From assembly GCF_019402665.1 (NCBI RefSeq), contig NZ_VSST01000084.1, positions 103,342 to 167,341 on the forward strand: 64,000 bases of DNA, given 5' to 3'. Within the stretch, counting starts at the first letter, position 1. Each line of letters opens with the position of its first letter. The position numbers were made by a program, and so were the translations under genes. The notes below the pieces were generated by a model, which worked only from the letters and a program-made list of their open reading frames with translations, searched no databases and had not been told where the DNA came from. This document shows, in pieces, positions 26,340-34,912 of this stretch. The stretch is from Bradyrhizobium canariense (lineage in GTDB: Bacteria > Pseudomonadota > Alphaproteobacteria > Rhizobiales > Xanthobacteraceae).

Positions 26340-26603
26340 TCAGCCGCCGATGATTCGCGACGATATCCGCAGCATGTGGGAATGCAGTGCGTCGGCCATG
26401 AACGGCAAGGCCAACAGCATTGTGGCAAAGATGGCCAGGATCTTCGGCACGTAGATCAGCGTCTGCTCCTGGATCTGCGTCAGCGCCTGGAACAGCGACA
26501 CGACGACGCCGACCACGAGGCCGACCAACATCAGCGGCGACGACACGATCACGATGGTCCAGATCGCATCACGCGCGACGTCGAGGGTTTCCGGTCCGGT
26601 CAT
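26340..26603 (-). CDS. fliQ: Flagellar export gate protein FliQ
   Basis: 87 residues, the usual size, with two membrane helices. The FliQ core PLMLVGLVVGVVVSLFQALTQIQEQTL and the following VPKILAI are visible. A good ribosome site (AAAGGAA) precedes the ATG. A family-3 repeat separates it from fliE. Confidence 0.96.
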   Translation of the reverse strand: MTGPETLDVARDAIWTIVIVSSPLMLVGLVVGVVVSLFQALTQIQEQTLIYVPKILAIFATMLLALPFMADALHSHMLRISSRIIGG

Positions 26604-26670
26604 TGCACAATTCCTTTGTCTTATTCCTCGCCTCCCACCGCTCTTGCGAGCGATGCGAAGACCTATCCCC

Positions 26671-26750
26671 CGTCATTGCGAGCGTAGCGAAGCAATCCAG
26701 ACTGCCGCTTCGGAAAGACTCTGGATTGCTTCGCTGCGCTCGCAATGACG
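26671..26750. repeat. Intergenic palindromic repeat, family 3, copy c
   Basis: CGTCATTGCG and CGCAATGACG ends, inner GCGAAGCAATCCAG / CTGGATTGCTTCG pair. It is inserted between fliE and fliQ, inside a flagellar gene run that is contiguous in many relatives. Confidence 0.85.
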
Positions 26751-26776
26751 GTTGGGGCGGGCGCGAGCGCCAAAAA

Positions 26777-27085
26777 TCAGATCGGCATCTTCATGATGTC
26801 TTCATAGGCCGCGATCACACGGTCGCGGACCGAGACCAGCGTCGACACGGCGACGTCGGTGTCTGCGACCGCCGTCACCACGTCCATCACGTTGGCCTTG
26901 CCGGCGGCCATCGCCACCGTCTGCGCATCGGATTTTCGGCCGGACTCCAGGACGCTGCCGACAGTGTCTTTCAGAAGAGAGGCGAAGGACTGCCCGCTCG
27001 GCTCGCTGCCCTTGCCGGCACCGCTGTTCTCCAGCACGCGAGCGAGGTTTGCATAGGCGTTGGCGGCAATTGTCGGTGTTGCCAT
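26777..27085 (-). CDS. fliE: Flagellar hook-basal body protein FliE
   Basis: 102 residues. The C-terminal half carries the FliE pattern (FASLLKDTVGSVLESGRKSD; MAAGKANVMDVVTAVADTDVAVSTLVSVRDRVIAAYEDIMKMPI). FliE joins the MS ring to the rod. It follows flgC by 16 bases. Confidence 0.95.
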   Translation of the reverse strand: MATPTIAANAYANLARVLENSGAGKGSEPSGQSFASLLKDTVGSVLESGRKSDAQTVAMAAGKANVMDVVTAVADTDVAVSTLVSVRDRVIAAYEDIMKMPI

Positions 27086-27101
27086 GGTTCAAATGTCCTG
27101 T

Positions 27102-27527
27102 TCAGCTCTTGAGGATGTCGAGGGTGCGCTGGATCATCCGGCGTGTCGCGCTGATGATGTTGAGATTGGCCTCGTACGACCGCTGCGCGTCGCGCATGTC
27201 GGTCATCTCGACCACCGAGTTTACGTTCGGATATTTGACGTTACCGGTCGCATCCGCCGCCGGATTGTTCGGCTCGTATTTGGTGCGGAAATTGGACTGG
27301 TCGGGCTTGATCCTGCCGAGGGCGACGACCTGCGCGTCGAGTGTACGGTCGAGCGCCGAGGAGAAGGTCGGCACCTTGCGCCGGTAAGGATCGCCGCCGG
27401 CGGTCTGCGACGTCGAATCCGCATTTGCGATGTTCTCCGAGATCACCCGCATGCGCCCGGCCTGCGCCCGCAGACCGGAGGTCGCGATCGCCATCGAGCG
27501 GGCAAAGTCGCTGCTGTCGTTCGCCAT
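27102..27527 (-). CDS. flgC: Flagellar basal-body rod protein FlgC
   Basis: 141 residues, typical. The N-terminal rod motif SGLRAQAGRMRVISENIANADST and the C-terminal SVVEMTDMRDAQRSYEANLNII are intact. FlgC is a proximal rod subunit. A family-4 repeat separates it from flgB. Confidence 0.95.
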   Translation of the reverse strand: MANDSSDFARSMAIATSGLRAQAGRMRVISENIANADSTSQTAGGDPYRRKVPTFSSALDRTLDAQVVALGRIKPDQSNFRTKYEPNNPAADATGNVKYPNVNSVVEMTDMRDAQRSYEANLNIISATRRMIQRTLDILKS

Positions 27528-27551
27528 GGTCTATCTCCAGCGCTCATTTTT

Positions 27552-27600
27552 GAGCATGATCTGGTCGGAAAACCGCTGCACACTTTTCCGGATCATGCTC
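27552..27600. repeat. Short palindromic repeat, family 4, touching the flgB stop
   Basis: GAGCATGATC at the left pairs with GATCATGCTC at the right; GGTCGGAAAACCG and CACTTTTCCGG lie inside. This 49-base element is a familiar dispersed Rhizobiales repeat. Its last base is the first base of the reverse-complement flgB stop codon. Confidence 0.8.
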
Positions 27601-28004
27601 TAGCCTTTGCCGATCGCGGTCTTGAGCAGATGCAGGCTCTTCGAATAGAGCGAGGTCACCGCCGCATAATCCATCTGGTTGCTGGCGGCCTTCATCATCT
27701 CCTCTTCGAGATTGACGGCGTTGCCCGCGGGGCGGGTCTCAAAACCCGCATTCTTGTTCTGGTCGAATCCGGAGGCCGCACCTGACGGCGCCATGTGGGA
27801 ACCGCTGGTGCGGGTGAGCGCCAAGGGGCCCATCGAACCCGTGACGGCACCGCTCTTGTCCAGCTTCGGCTCGACCAGGTCGCGCGGCCGGAATTTGGGC
27901 GTGTCCGAATTGGAGACGTTCTCGGAAAGGACGCGCTGGCGCTCCTGGTGCCATTGCATCTTGGTGCGAAGCGCCGATAGCACCGGAAGATCGTTGATGG
28001 ACAT
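27600..28004 (-). CDS. flgB: Flagellar basal-body rod protein FlgB
   Basis: 134 residues. Motifs: HQERQRVLSENVSNSDTPKFRPRDL near the start and NQMDYAAVTSLYSKSLHLLKTAIGKG at the end. FlgB is a proximal rod subunit. AGGAG lies in front of the ATG. A perfect TTAA-N7-TTAA box sits 70 bases upstream. Confidence 0.95.
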   Translation of the reverse strand: MSINDLPVLSALRTKMQWHQERQRVLSENVSNSDTPKFRPRDLVEPKLDKSGAVTGSMGPLALTRTSGSHMAPSGAASGFDQNKNAGFETRPAGNAVNLEEEMMKAASNQMDYAAVTSLYSKSLHLLKTAIGKG

Positions 28005-28073
28005 CGTTGCGGCTCCTTCCGCCTCGCAGGACCCATGGGTCCGAAGCTAGGCAGAATTTGCCGCCTGTATGGT

Positions 28074-28088
28074 TAACAGCTGGTTAAG
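28074..28088. promoter_or_regulatory. CtrA box upstream of flgB
   Basis: TTAA at 28074-28077, seven bases, TTAA at 28085-28088: exact fit to the CtrA consensus. It lies in the 350-base divergent gap between flgB and fliO and could serve either side; the rest of the gap holds no gene. Confidence 0.65.
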
Positions 28089-28356
28089 GAGGTCGGAGGC
28101 AGTTGTACCCCGCCGGGACACGAATGCGCACGCCCCGTGATTCTACGCCTCCAAAAGCGGCATTAACCCAACCGCTTGGCGGCGCATGCACAGGCCAAGA
28201 AGTCGTTTTGGATCGAGCGATTCATGGGTTATTAAGAGTTGGGGACGGCAAAACTTGCCGTGGGACGTTAAGAAATCGCAGTTTGGGGCAACGTAAGCCA
28301 GTGGTTGGCGCATCTGACCACGGGCCCGAGACAAGCGCCATTTGTCGGGGACAAGT

Positions 28357-29328
28357 ATGCAAGGCAGTCCTATCACCTTCATCGTCGCGTTCATCGTCGT
28401 TCTGGCGTTGATCGGCGTCGCTGCATGGCTGGTTCGCCGATTCGCCACCAGCCGGCTCGGCGCCAACACCCAGCGCGGCCGGATGCCCCGGCTCGCCGTG
28501 ATCGATGCCGCCGCAGTCGACGGCCGCCGCCGTCTGGTGCTGGTCCGGCGTGACAATGTCGAGCATCTTCTGATGATCGGCGGCCCCACGGACATCGTCG
28601 TCGAACCCAACATCGTGCGCGCAGCGCCCGGCCGCGACCAGCTCCCGCAGCGCTCCAACGCTGCCGAGCCGCCGCGTCTCGCGCCGATGCCTGATAGCAG
28701 CAGCTGGGCCGACGAAGTACCGCGGCCCGAGCTGCTCGATCATCCCGAGCCGCAAATGCCCGAGCCGCCACCGCGGCCCGCGCGCCCCTCCTTTGCCGAC
28801 GAAGTGCGCCGGCCCGCTCCTGCGCTGGCCGAACGCCGCAACGAGCCGCCACTGGCCGGCTTCACCTCCGAGCCGATCGCGCCGCGCCCCGAGCGCGAGC
28901 TTCGTCCCGAACCTGTTCCGCCGCGCGTTGCGCGCAACGAACCCCCTCTGATGCCGCGTCCGCCGCGCCAGAGCGAGCCGGTGAAGGCGCCGCCAGTGCG
29001 CGCCGAGCGCGTCGCCGCACCACCTCCGCCCGTGCCGCAGGCTCCGCCCGTTCCGCCGCCGGCGCCCGCTCCTGCGGCGCCATCGAGCGCCGAGCAAAAT
29101 CTCGCGGAGATGGCGCAGCGACTCGAAGCAGCACTCCGCCGCCCCGCCGGCGAGACGCTTGCCCCTCCGGTCGCCCCGGAGCCCCCGGCCGCTCCTCCGC
29201 GTGTGGCCCGCAGCGAGCCGCCGGCACCCCCGGCCCCTCCCGCAAAGCCGGCTCCGGAAAAGACCAGCTTTGAAAATCTCGAAGACGAGATGGCCTCGTT
29301 GCTCGGCCGTCCGAAGCCGTCTTCGTGA
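28357..29328 (+). CDS. fliO: FliO-like flagellar biosynthesis protein with long proline-rich tail
   Basis: 323 residues. One N-terminal membrane helix (FIVAFIVVLALIGVAAWLV) is followed by the FliO core (MPRLAVIDAAAVDGRRRLVLVRRDNVEHLLMIGGPTDIVVE, about residues 43-85). The remaining 230 residues are a Pro/Ala/Arg-rich disordered tail. Most FliO proteins are near 100-150 residues, so the tail is an extension typical of this group. It overlaps fliP by four bases (GTGA). FliO helps assemble the FliP ring. Confidence 0.85.
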   Translation: MQGSPITFIVAFIVVLALIGVAAWLVRRFATSRLGANTQRGRMPRLAVIDAAAVDGRRRLVLVRRDNVEHLLMIGGPTDIVVEPNIVRAAPGRDQLPQRSNAAEPPRLAPMPDSSSWADEVPRPELLDHPEPQMPEPPPRPARPSFADEVRRPAPALAERRNEPPLAGFTSEPIAPRPERELRPEPVPPRVARNEPPLMPRPPRQSEPVKAPPVRAERVAAPPPPVPQAPPVPPPAPAPAAPSSAEQNLAEMAQRLEAALRRPAGETLAPPVAPEPPAAPPRVARSEPPAPPAPPAKPAPEKTSFENLEDEMASLLGRPKPSS

Positions 29329-30086
29329 GGCTGCCGGCCCTCCCGCGTAGAGTTTTTCTTCTTTCTGTCCTGATCGGCGCGGCTTCGCTCGCGATGCCGG
29401 CGCATGCGCAGGATATCAGCATCAATCTCGGCGGAGGAGGCGCTGGCGGTGGCGGCGTCACCGAGCGCGCGATCCAGCTGATCGCGCTGCTGACGGTGCT
29501 GTCGATCGCACCGTCGATCCTGATCATGATGACGTCGTTCACGCGCATCGTGGTCGTGCTGTCGCTGCTGCGCACCGCGATGGGCACCGCGACCGCCCCG
29601 CCGAACTCGGTGATCATCGCGCTGGCGATGTTCCTCACCTTCTTCGTGATGGGACCCGTCCTGCAAAAATCCTACGACGAAGGCATCCGTCCGCTGGTCG
29701 CCAATCAGCTCGGCGTTGAAGACGCGCTTCAGCGCGCCTCCGTCCCCCTGCGCGGCTTCATGCAGAAGAACGTGCGCGAGAAGGACCTCAAGCTCTTCCT
29801 GGATCTCTCCGGCGAGCCGCCGCCGGCAACCCCCGACGAGCTCGGCTTACGCATCCTCGTCCCCGCCTTTATGATCTCGGAGCTGAAACGTGCCTTCGAG
29901 ATCGGCTTTCTGCTGTTCCTTCCCTTCCTGATCATCGACCTCGTCGTCGCGTCCGTGCTGATGTCGATGGGCATGATGATGCTGCCGCCCGCAACCATCT
30001 CGCTGCCGTTCAAGCTGATCTTCTTCGTGCTCGTCGACGGCTGGTCGCTGGTGGCAGGGAGTCTGGTACAGAGTTACGGAGGTTAG
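29325..30086 (+). CDS. fliP: Flagellar export gate protein FliP
   Basis: 253 residues from a GTG overlapping the fliO stop. A signal peptide (ending PAHAQD) precedes the core with FliP signatures: PSILIMMTSFTRIVVVLSLLRTA, NSVIIALAMFLTFFVMGPV and FLPFLIIDLVVASVLMSMGMMMLPP. FliP forms the central pore of the export gate. Confidence 0.96.
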   Translation: MRLPALPRRVFLLSVLIGAASLAMPAHAQDISINLGGGGAGGGGVTERAIQLIALLTVLSIAPSILIMMTSFTRIVVVLSLLRTAMGTATAPPNSVIIALAMFLTFFVMGPVLQKSYDEGIRPLVANQLGVEDALQRASVPLRGFMQKNVREKDLKLFLDLSGEPPPATPDELGLRILVPAFMISELKRAFEIGFLLFLPFLIIDLVVASVLMSMGMMMLPPATISLPFKLIFFVLVDGWSLVAGSLVQSYGG

Positions 30087-30162
30087 CGGGCGCGTGCCCA
30101 GGGGCGAACTGCGGAGCCCGCCTTGCATCCCTCCCGCACTCGACTTGGCCCCGCTATCTCCC

Positions 30163-30249
30163 CATCATTGCGAGGAGCTCTTGCGACGAAGCAATCCAGG
30201 CTGCCGCCGCGGACAGACGCTGGATTGCTTCGCTGCGCTCGCGATGACG
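30163..30249. repeat. Intergenic palindromic repeat, family 3, copy d
   Basis: Left end CATCATTGCG and right end CGCGATGACG are slightly diverged from the other copies. The inner GACGAAGCAATCCAG / CTGGATTGCTTCG pair is kept. It lies between fliP and the toxin-antitoxin locus. Confidence 0.8.
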
Positions 30250-30375
30250 GAGAATGGGGCGACCAGCAGCGCTTCGCGCGATACGGCAGCGCCCGCCCTC
30301 CCCCTACACGTCGTGCTGCTTGCTGAACTGATCGCCAATCAGCACCAGCATGCGGTGAGGTCGCATTGACCTGCA

Positions 30376-30657
30376 TCACGCTGCCGAAAGCCTCACATGC
30401 ATCTTGCTGCCTGTCGCCTCCGCGAAGCGCAGAAGCGTTTTGGTGCTGGGCAGGGTCTGGCCATTTTCGAGCCGGGCAATCGTAGATTGACTGGTGCCCA
30501 TCCGAGCCGCGAGTTCCGCTTGCGAAAGACCAGCACGCAAGCGGGCCCTGAGCAGTTCGGCAGCGATCTCGAACTCGGGCGCCAGCGCGTCATACTCCGC
30601 CTTCACTTTCGGGTTGGCGAGCAGACGCGCCTTCAGCTTCTCAAAAGCGATCGACAT
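30376..30657 (-). CDS. HigA-type antitoxin (XRE family)
   Basis: 93 residues. The XRE helix-turn-helix is at about 36-90: LRARLRAGLSQAELAARMGTSQSTIARLENGQTLPSTKTLLRFAEATG. The N-terminal part (KLKARLLANPKVKAEYDALAPEFE) is that of antitoxins paired with HigB/Gp49-type toxins. Its start overlaps the end of the toxin gene by 25 bases. The antitoxin frame is intact although the toxin frame is broken. Confidence 0.85.
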   Translation of the reverse strand: MSIAFEKLKARLLANPKVKAEYDALAPEFEIAAELLRARLRAGLSQAELAARMGTSQSTIARLENGQTLPSTKTLLRFAEATGSKMHVRLSAA

Positions 30658-30970
30658 GAGACGTCCTTTGCTCTTCGCAGCTCGATCTCGGAACGCGGCG
30701 TCTTCTGTGTCTTTTTCACAAACGCGCGCACAACGATCACTCTGCGTCCGATCGCAGTAACGTATAATGCGCGGGCAATTCCATAGCGACCGGCCAAGCG
30801 CAGTTCCCAGAGCTTCCCCTCTAGATGTTTCACGTGTGGCTCGCTAAGGCTCTCCAGCCTGCTGAAGCGATGCGCTCTGCGAGCCGCAGAAAACGTGCCT
30901 GCATATCGGCCGGCAGAGCCGCAATCTCTGCGGCGGCGGCCTCATCGAGAATTTCAACCCGCCAGGACAC
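30633..30970 (-). pseudogene. HigB/Gp49-type toxin gene with a frameshift
   Basis: From a GTG at 30970 the frame reads VSWRVEILDEAAAAEIAALP and on to GWRALASHT, then stops at 30830. The rest of the toxin is in the next frame: SEPHVKHLEGKLWELR, then GRRVIVVRAFVKKTQKTP, ending at 30633. Joined, the two halves give about 110 residues, the normal toxin length. One base appears lost in the codons between ALA and EPH, around 30842-30850. A sequencing error is possible; otherwise the toxin is dead while the antitoxin persists. Confidence 0.8.
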
Positions 30971-30981
30971 GGATCGACATT

Positions 30982-30997
30982 ATCTCATTTTTGAGAT
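30982..30997. promoter_or_regulatory. Palindromic operator candidate for HigA autoregulation
   Basis: ATCTCA-TTTT-TGAGAT, a perfect inverted repeat 12 bases before the toxin start. Type II antitoxins of this family usually bind such a palindrome over their own promoter. Confidence 0.55.
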
Positions 30998-31063
30998 TTT
31001 GAAAAGCGCAAAGAACCGACGCCGTGGCGGATCCGCTGTGCTGCTGGCTAACGATCTTGCAAA

Positions 31064-34000
31064 CTACCGCGTCATCTTGATCTGCCGCACGACGGGAATC
31101 GTGGGCAACGAGCCGGTGTGGTCGGACTCGTCCTTGGCCTGCGGAGAGGCCGGCGCGCGGGCGGTGGCGTCGGGGAAGCGCTGCTTCATCTCGCGCAGGA
31201 AGCCGTCGAGCGTGTCGACACTGGCAGCCAGCTTCGCGATATCGGCAAACTCTGCGCTGGAGGCGCCGGTCGGTTTGCTCGCGATGTCGAAGGCGAGCCG
31301 ATCGGCGCTCTCGCTCATCAGCGGCGCATATTTCTCGCGGAAGCGCGACATGCCGATCGAGTCGTCGGCGAGCGCATAACCGACAGCCGCGCGGATGATG
31401 TCGCTTTTCTCCACACTGTTGAGCGGCTTGAAGTCACGGAAGCGCTCGCCGTAATAAAGCTCGATCTGCTCGGCGGATTCACGCCAGCGCCGCGCCGCCC
31501 AGAAGATGTCCGAGCGCAGCCGCAGCACCTCGCGTCCTGTAACGTTGGAGACGATGTCGAGCGCGAGATCGTGGCGGCCGACGTCGCTCTGCGCACGCGC
31601 CTCCAGCAGCAGCCGTTGCTGCCTGAGCTCGCCCGAGAGGTCGCTGATACGGCTCGCGCGCAACGCCGTGATCGCCATGTCGGGTCTGCGGTTGGCGAGA
31701 TAGATCATGGAAAGGCGCGCGGCGACTTGCGCACGCGCCGCGCCTTCGAGGCGGTGGTCGACCTGGTATTGCAGGAGCTCGGCGGCCTGGTCGAGCAGAT
31801 CGATCGAGGCGAGCCGGTCCGAGAGGCGCCGGATCAGTTCGTCGCCGCGGCGGCCGATCGGCGTCAGCTCGCGGAACTCGTAGAACATCCCCAGCGCTTC
31901 GATCGGCGGCAGCTCGTCGCCCTTGGGTCCCAGGAAGATCTGCGTGAACAGGTCGGAGGCGAGGTCCTGCGCCTGGCGCGAGGCTTCCGCGTTCGGCTGC
32001 AGCTTTGTCGCGGTACGCGCCGCGGTGAGCGCATCCCGGTAGCGCCCGTTCTCGGCAAACATCTGCGACAGCATCTGGAGCGTCTTGACCTCGATCGAGT
32101 CGCCGCGCCAGGTCATCGCGAGCGTTTCGAGCTCGCGCAGCGCGTCTTCCTTGCCGATCTCGTCGCGCTTCTGCCGCAGCGCGACTTCGAGCTGCTTGGC
32201 CTCGGCCGCGGCCGGCCGGTCGGACGAGCCGACCGCGAATTTGTAGTCGTCGAGCGCGTCCTTGTCGTGGCCGAGCGCTTCGGCGAGCCGGCCGCGCAGC
32301 ACCGCGAAGCCGGGCGCTGCCTCGGGCGAGACGCCGACCACCTCGAGCTCGCTGCGGCGCTTGGAGGCACCGGCATAATCCTTCACCTCGAGCGAAGCGC
32401 GCATCGCCTCCATCGTTACGATGCGCTGGATGTCGAGCGGCAGCGAGGCGATGGCGAATTCGACGTTCTTGAACTTCTCGCGCGCGTCCGCCCATTTGCC
32501 CTGGCGCGCATAGGCGAGCGCCTTCCAAAGCTGAGAATCGTGACTGTTGCCGATCACGGGGTTGGCGAGGTCCTTCAGGCCCTGTGCCGGCCGGCCGATC
32601 AGGATGCTCGCGATCGCATGCATGATCAGCGCACCGCTCTCCTCCTTGTTGAGGGGATCGGCCAGCATCAATTCGGTGACGGCCTTGGCTTCGTGATACA
32701 TCGCGCGCGACATGTAGAATTGCGCGAGGTCGAGCCGCGGCAGCGAACGCATCGCCGGCTCGACGTTGGAGATCGCCGTGATCAGCTCGTTCTGGCGCGC
32801 TATGAAGTTCTCCGACTGGCCCTTGCGCCAGGCTTCGGGGCTGAAGACCGGCCGCACTGCGGTCGGCGCGCGCTCGGCCGAGATGTCGACCGGCGACAGC
32901 GTCAGCCCGCCCTTCTTGCCGAGGATGACCTTGTCGGCTCCCACCTCGACGCCGACCTCGTCGGAATTCGGCCGGATCGCGATGCCATGTGCGGACTCCA
33001 GCAGCGCGAGGTCAACGAGGTCCTGTCGCTTGATGAAGCCGCGCACCGGCCGCTGCGCGGTGACGACATAGAGCGTGTCGCCGGCATCGGGATCGGTAAG
33101 CTTGTGCAGGAGGCCCGGATTGGCGAAGGGGATCGCGATGTTGGCGAGCGCCGGATCGGTGATGTTGCGCGAGATCATTAGCGGCAGCGGCGTCGCTTGG
33201 ATTTTGTCGGCGAGGGTCAAGAGCCAGTTGGTCTGCTTGCCGACCTCCTCGCTCGTCAGCGAATAGACCAGCGGCCGGGTGAGACGGATGCGCACCGCCT
33301 GTCCCTTCTCGAGCGGGACGCGGCCGACCTCGCCGATCATCGCACCGCCCTTGGTGCGGATCGCCTCGACGTCGATCGGCTTCGCCGTATCGAACACCAG
33401 CCAGACGGTGTCGCCGCGGCGGAACGCTGCCGCAGGCGTTGCGACCTGAAGCGGGAAGGTCACCCGCAGGCCGTCGCTGTCGCGGCGCACATCGACGCTG
33501 GCACCAGTCGGCTGCGGCGCGGCGGGCGCCTCTGCCGGCACGGCCTTGACGGCTTCCTTGACCGGCTCCTTGACTGGCTCTTTGGCAGCTTCCTTCGCGG
33601 CCTCTTGAGGCGCTTCGACCACGACCGGCTTGGCAGGCGCGACCGCAGTTTCCGCAACTGGCGCGACGGTCTTTGAGACTTCCTTGGGCGTTTGCGGGGC
33701 GGACGCAACTTCGGCCGCAGGAGCCGGCACCGATTTCGGCGCTTCAGCGGGCGACATGGCGGCGGGCGCTTCCGCCTTCACCTCGGGCTTGACGTCGATC
33801 CTGGCTTCGCGCGCGATCGCCTCGGAGGTCGGCGGCGCGATCTCGCGCTGCGCGTCCTTCGGCTTCTCGGCCGCCGGTTTTTCGGGCCCAGGCGCCGGTC
33901 CATGAGCGGCGGGCTTGGCCTGCGCGATCGCAGCCTCGGCCGAATTGGCCATCTTGCTCTTGTCAGGCTGGAAGGAGATGTCGACGACGTAGTTCTTCTC

Positions 34001-34849
34001 GTCGCGGAACGAATGCACGTCGGAATCGCCGATCAGCGCGATCTCGACACTGGTCTGGTCGATGTCGGCCTTCTGCTTGATCGAGGCGACGTTCGGCGGC
34101 GCCGCGACGACCGCGTCCGCGAGATCGAAATTCAGGTTGGCGTTGAAGGCGAGCGTGAGCTTCTGCTCGTTGAGCACGGAGGATACGCCGACGCCGTCCG
34201 GCATCTCGAACACGAAGCGGACGAAGGTCGGCTGCACCGAGGCGCGCACGCGGATCTGCGGACGCTTCTTGCTCTCCGCCGCGGCGCGTTGGGCGCGCAG
34301 CGCCCGTTCGGCGACGCGCGCGCGCTCGGCGAGTTCCTTGACCACGTCCATCGGCAGGCTCGGCGGCGGTCCCTTCCACCCCTCCGGCAAGAGGTCGATG
34401 AAGGTTCGTTCGCCGGCATTCATGGTGTTGACGGTAACGCGCCGTGCCAGCGACAGGCGGATGGCGCCGCCATCGGGATCGCGGCGGGCGGAGTTGACGT
34501 AGTCGGGCGCGCCTTCCGGGACGCGGTCGACGGGCACGTCGACCGCCCGGTCGAAGCGGATGACGAGAATGGAGCCGGCCGTCGTCACCTCAGAGGGGAC
34601 GTCCTCCCCGAGCTTGATCACGAGACGGGCAAAGCCGCCGCTGGCCGAGAAAGTCGCCTCGCCCCTGACAGCATCGGCCGCCCGGACAGGCGCCGTGAAG
34701 CCGATCAGCAGGCCGGCTGCCAGCAGCGGCGCCGCGCGGACATGACGCGACAGCCTCCGCGCCAGGGCGCGGGCTCGCGACACAAATCCAGCGGCAGCCT
34801 CTCGCGCCATTGGCGGCATTTCTTCCGGTTCGACGGTCCACGCCGGCAT
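31064..34849 (-). CDS. Very large exported TPR-containing protein in the flagellar cluster
   Basis: Up to 1261 residues; ATGs at 34819 and 34810 would shorten it slightly. After a basic N-terminus comes a signal or anchor (HVRAAPLLAAGLLIGFTAPVRAAD). Residues 60-320 are beta-rich with FARLVIKLGEDVPSE and FIDLLPEGWKGPPP. Residues 330-470 are Ala/Pro/Lys/Glu-rich and disordered. The C-terminal half (about 680-1230) is alpha-helical with TPR-like repeats (DLAQFYMSRAMYHEAKAVTELMLADP; ALAYARQGKWADAREKFKN). It lies 60 bases after the MotE-like gene, behind its own CtrA box. A role in flagellar assembly or motor placement is inferred from context. Confidence 0.8.
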   Translation of the reverse strand: MPAWTVEPEEMPPMAREAAAGFVSRARALARRLSRHVRAAPLLAAGLLIGFTAPVRAADAVRGEATFSASGGFARLVIKLGEDVPSEVTTAGSILVIRFDRAVDVPVDRVPEGAPDYVNSARRDPDGGAIRLSLARRVTVNTMNAGERTFIDLLPEGWKGPPPSLPMDVVKELAERARVAERALRAQRAAAESKKRPQIRVRASVQPTFVRFVFEMPDGVGVSSVLNEQKLTLAFNANLNFDLADAVVAAPPNVASIKQKADIDQTSVEIALIGDSDVHSFRDEKNYVVDISFQPDKSKMANSAEAAIAQAKPAAHGPAPGPEKPAAEKPKDAQREIAPPTSEAIAREARIDVKPEVKAEAPAAMSPAEAPKSVPAPAAEVASAPQTPKEVSKTVAPVAETAVAPAKPVVVEAPQEAAKEAAKEPVKEPVKEAVKAVPAEAPAAPQPTGASVDVRRDSDGLRVTFPLQVATPAAAFRRGDTVWLVFDTAKPIDVEAIRTKGGAMIGEVGRVPLEKGQAVRIRLTRPLVYSLTSEEVGKQTNWLLTLADKIQATPLPLMISRNITDPALANIAIPFANPGLLHKLTDPDAGDTLYVVTAQRPVRGFIKRQDLVDLALLESAHGIAIRPNSDEVGVEVGADKVILGKKGGLTLSPVDISAERAPTAVRPVFSPEAWRKGQSENFIARQNELITAISNVEPAMRSLPRLDLAQFYMSRAMYHEAKAVTELMLADPLNKEESGALIMHAIASILIGRPAQGLKDLANPVIGNSHDSQLWKALAYARQGKWADAREKFKNVEFAIASLPLDIQRIVTMEAMRASLEVKDYAGASKRRSELEVVGVSPEAAPGFAVLRGRLAEALGHDKDALDDYKFAVGSSDRPAAAEAKQLEVALRQKRDEIGKEDALRELETLAMTWRGDSIEVKTLQMLSQMFAENGRYRDALTAARTATKLQPNAEASRQAQDLASDLFTQIFLGPKGDELPPIEALGMFYEFRELTPIGRRGDELIRRLSDRLASIDLLDQAAELLQYQVDHRLEGAARAQVAARLSMIYLANRRPDMAITALRASRISDLSGELRQQRLLLEARAQSDVGRHDLALDIVSNVTGREVLRLRSDIFWAARRWRESAEQIELYYGERFRDFKPLNSVEKSDIIRAAVGYALADDSIGMSRFREKYAPLMSESADRLAFDIASKPTGASSAEFADIAKLAASVDTLDGFLREMKQRFPDATARAPASPQAKDESDHTGSLPTIPVVRQIKMTR

Positions 34850-34887
34850 TGGTGCCGGCCCCTGCCCCAGACTGTAGATTTTGGCAA

Positions 34888-34902
34888 TTAAGGACTTCTT
34901 AA
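34888..34902. promoter_or_regulatory. CtrA box upstream of the large TPR gene
   Basis: TTAA (34888-34891), seven bases, TTAA (34899-34902). It sits in the short gap between the MotE-like gene and the TPR gene, about 40 bases before the latter's start, so that gene may have its own promoter. Confidence 0.55.
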
Positions 34903-34912
34903 GTATGAGCCC

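Noticed and set aside
31118..33181. 687-codon plus-strand frame opposite the large TPR gene
   Set aside because: No start signal or family motif, and composition typical of a shadow frame. The minus strand has a signal peptide and TPR repeats.
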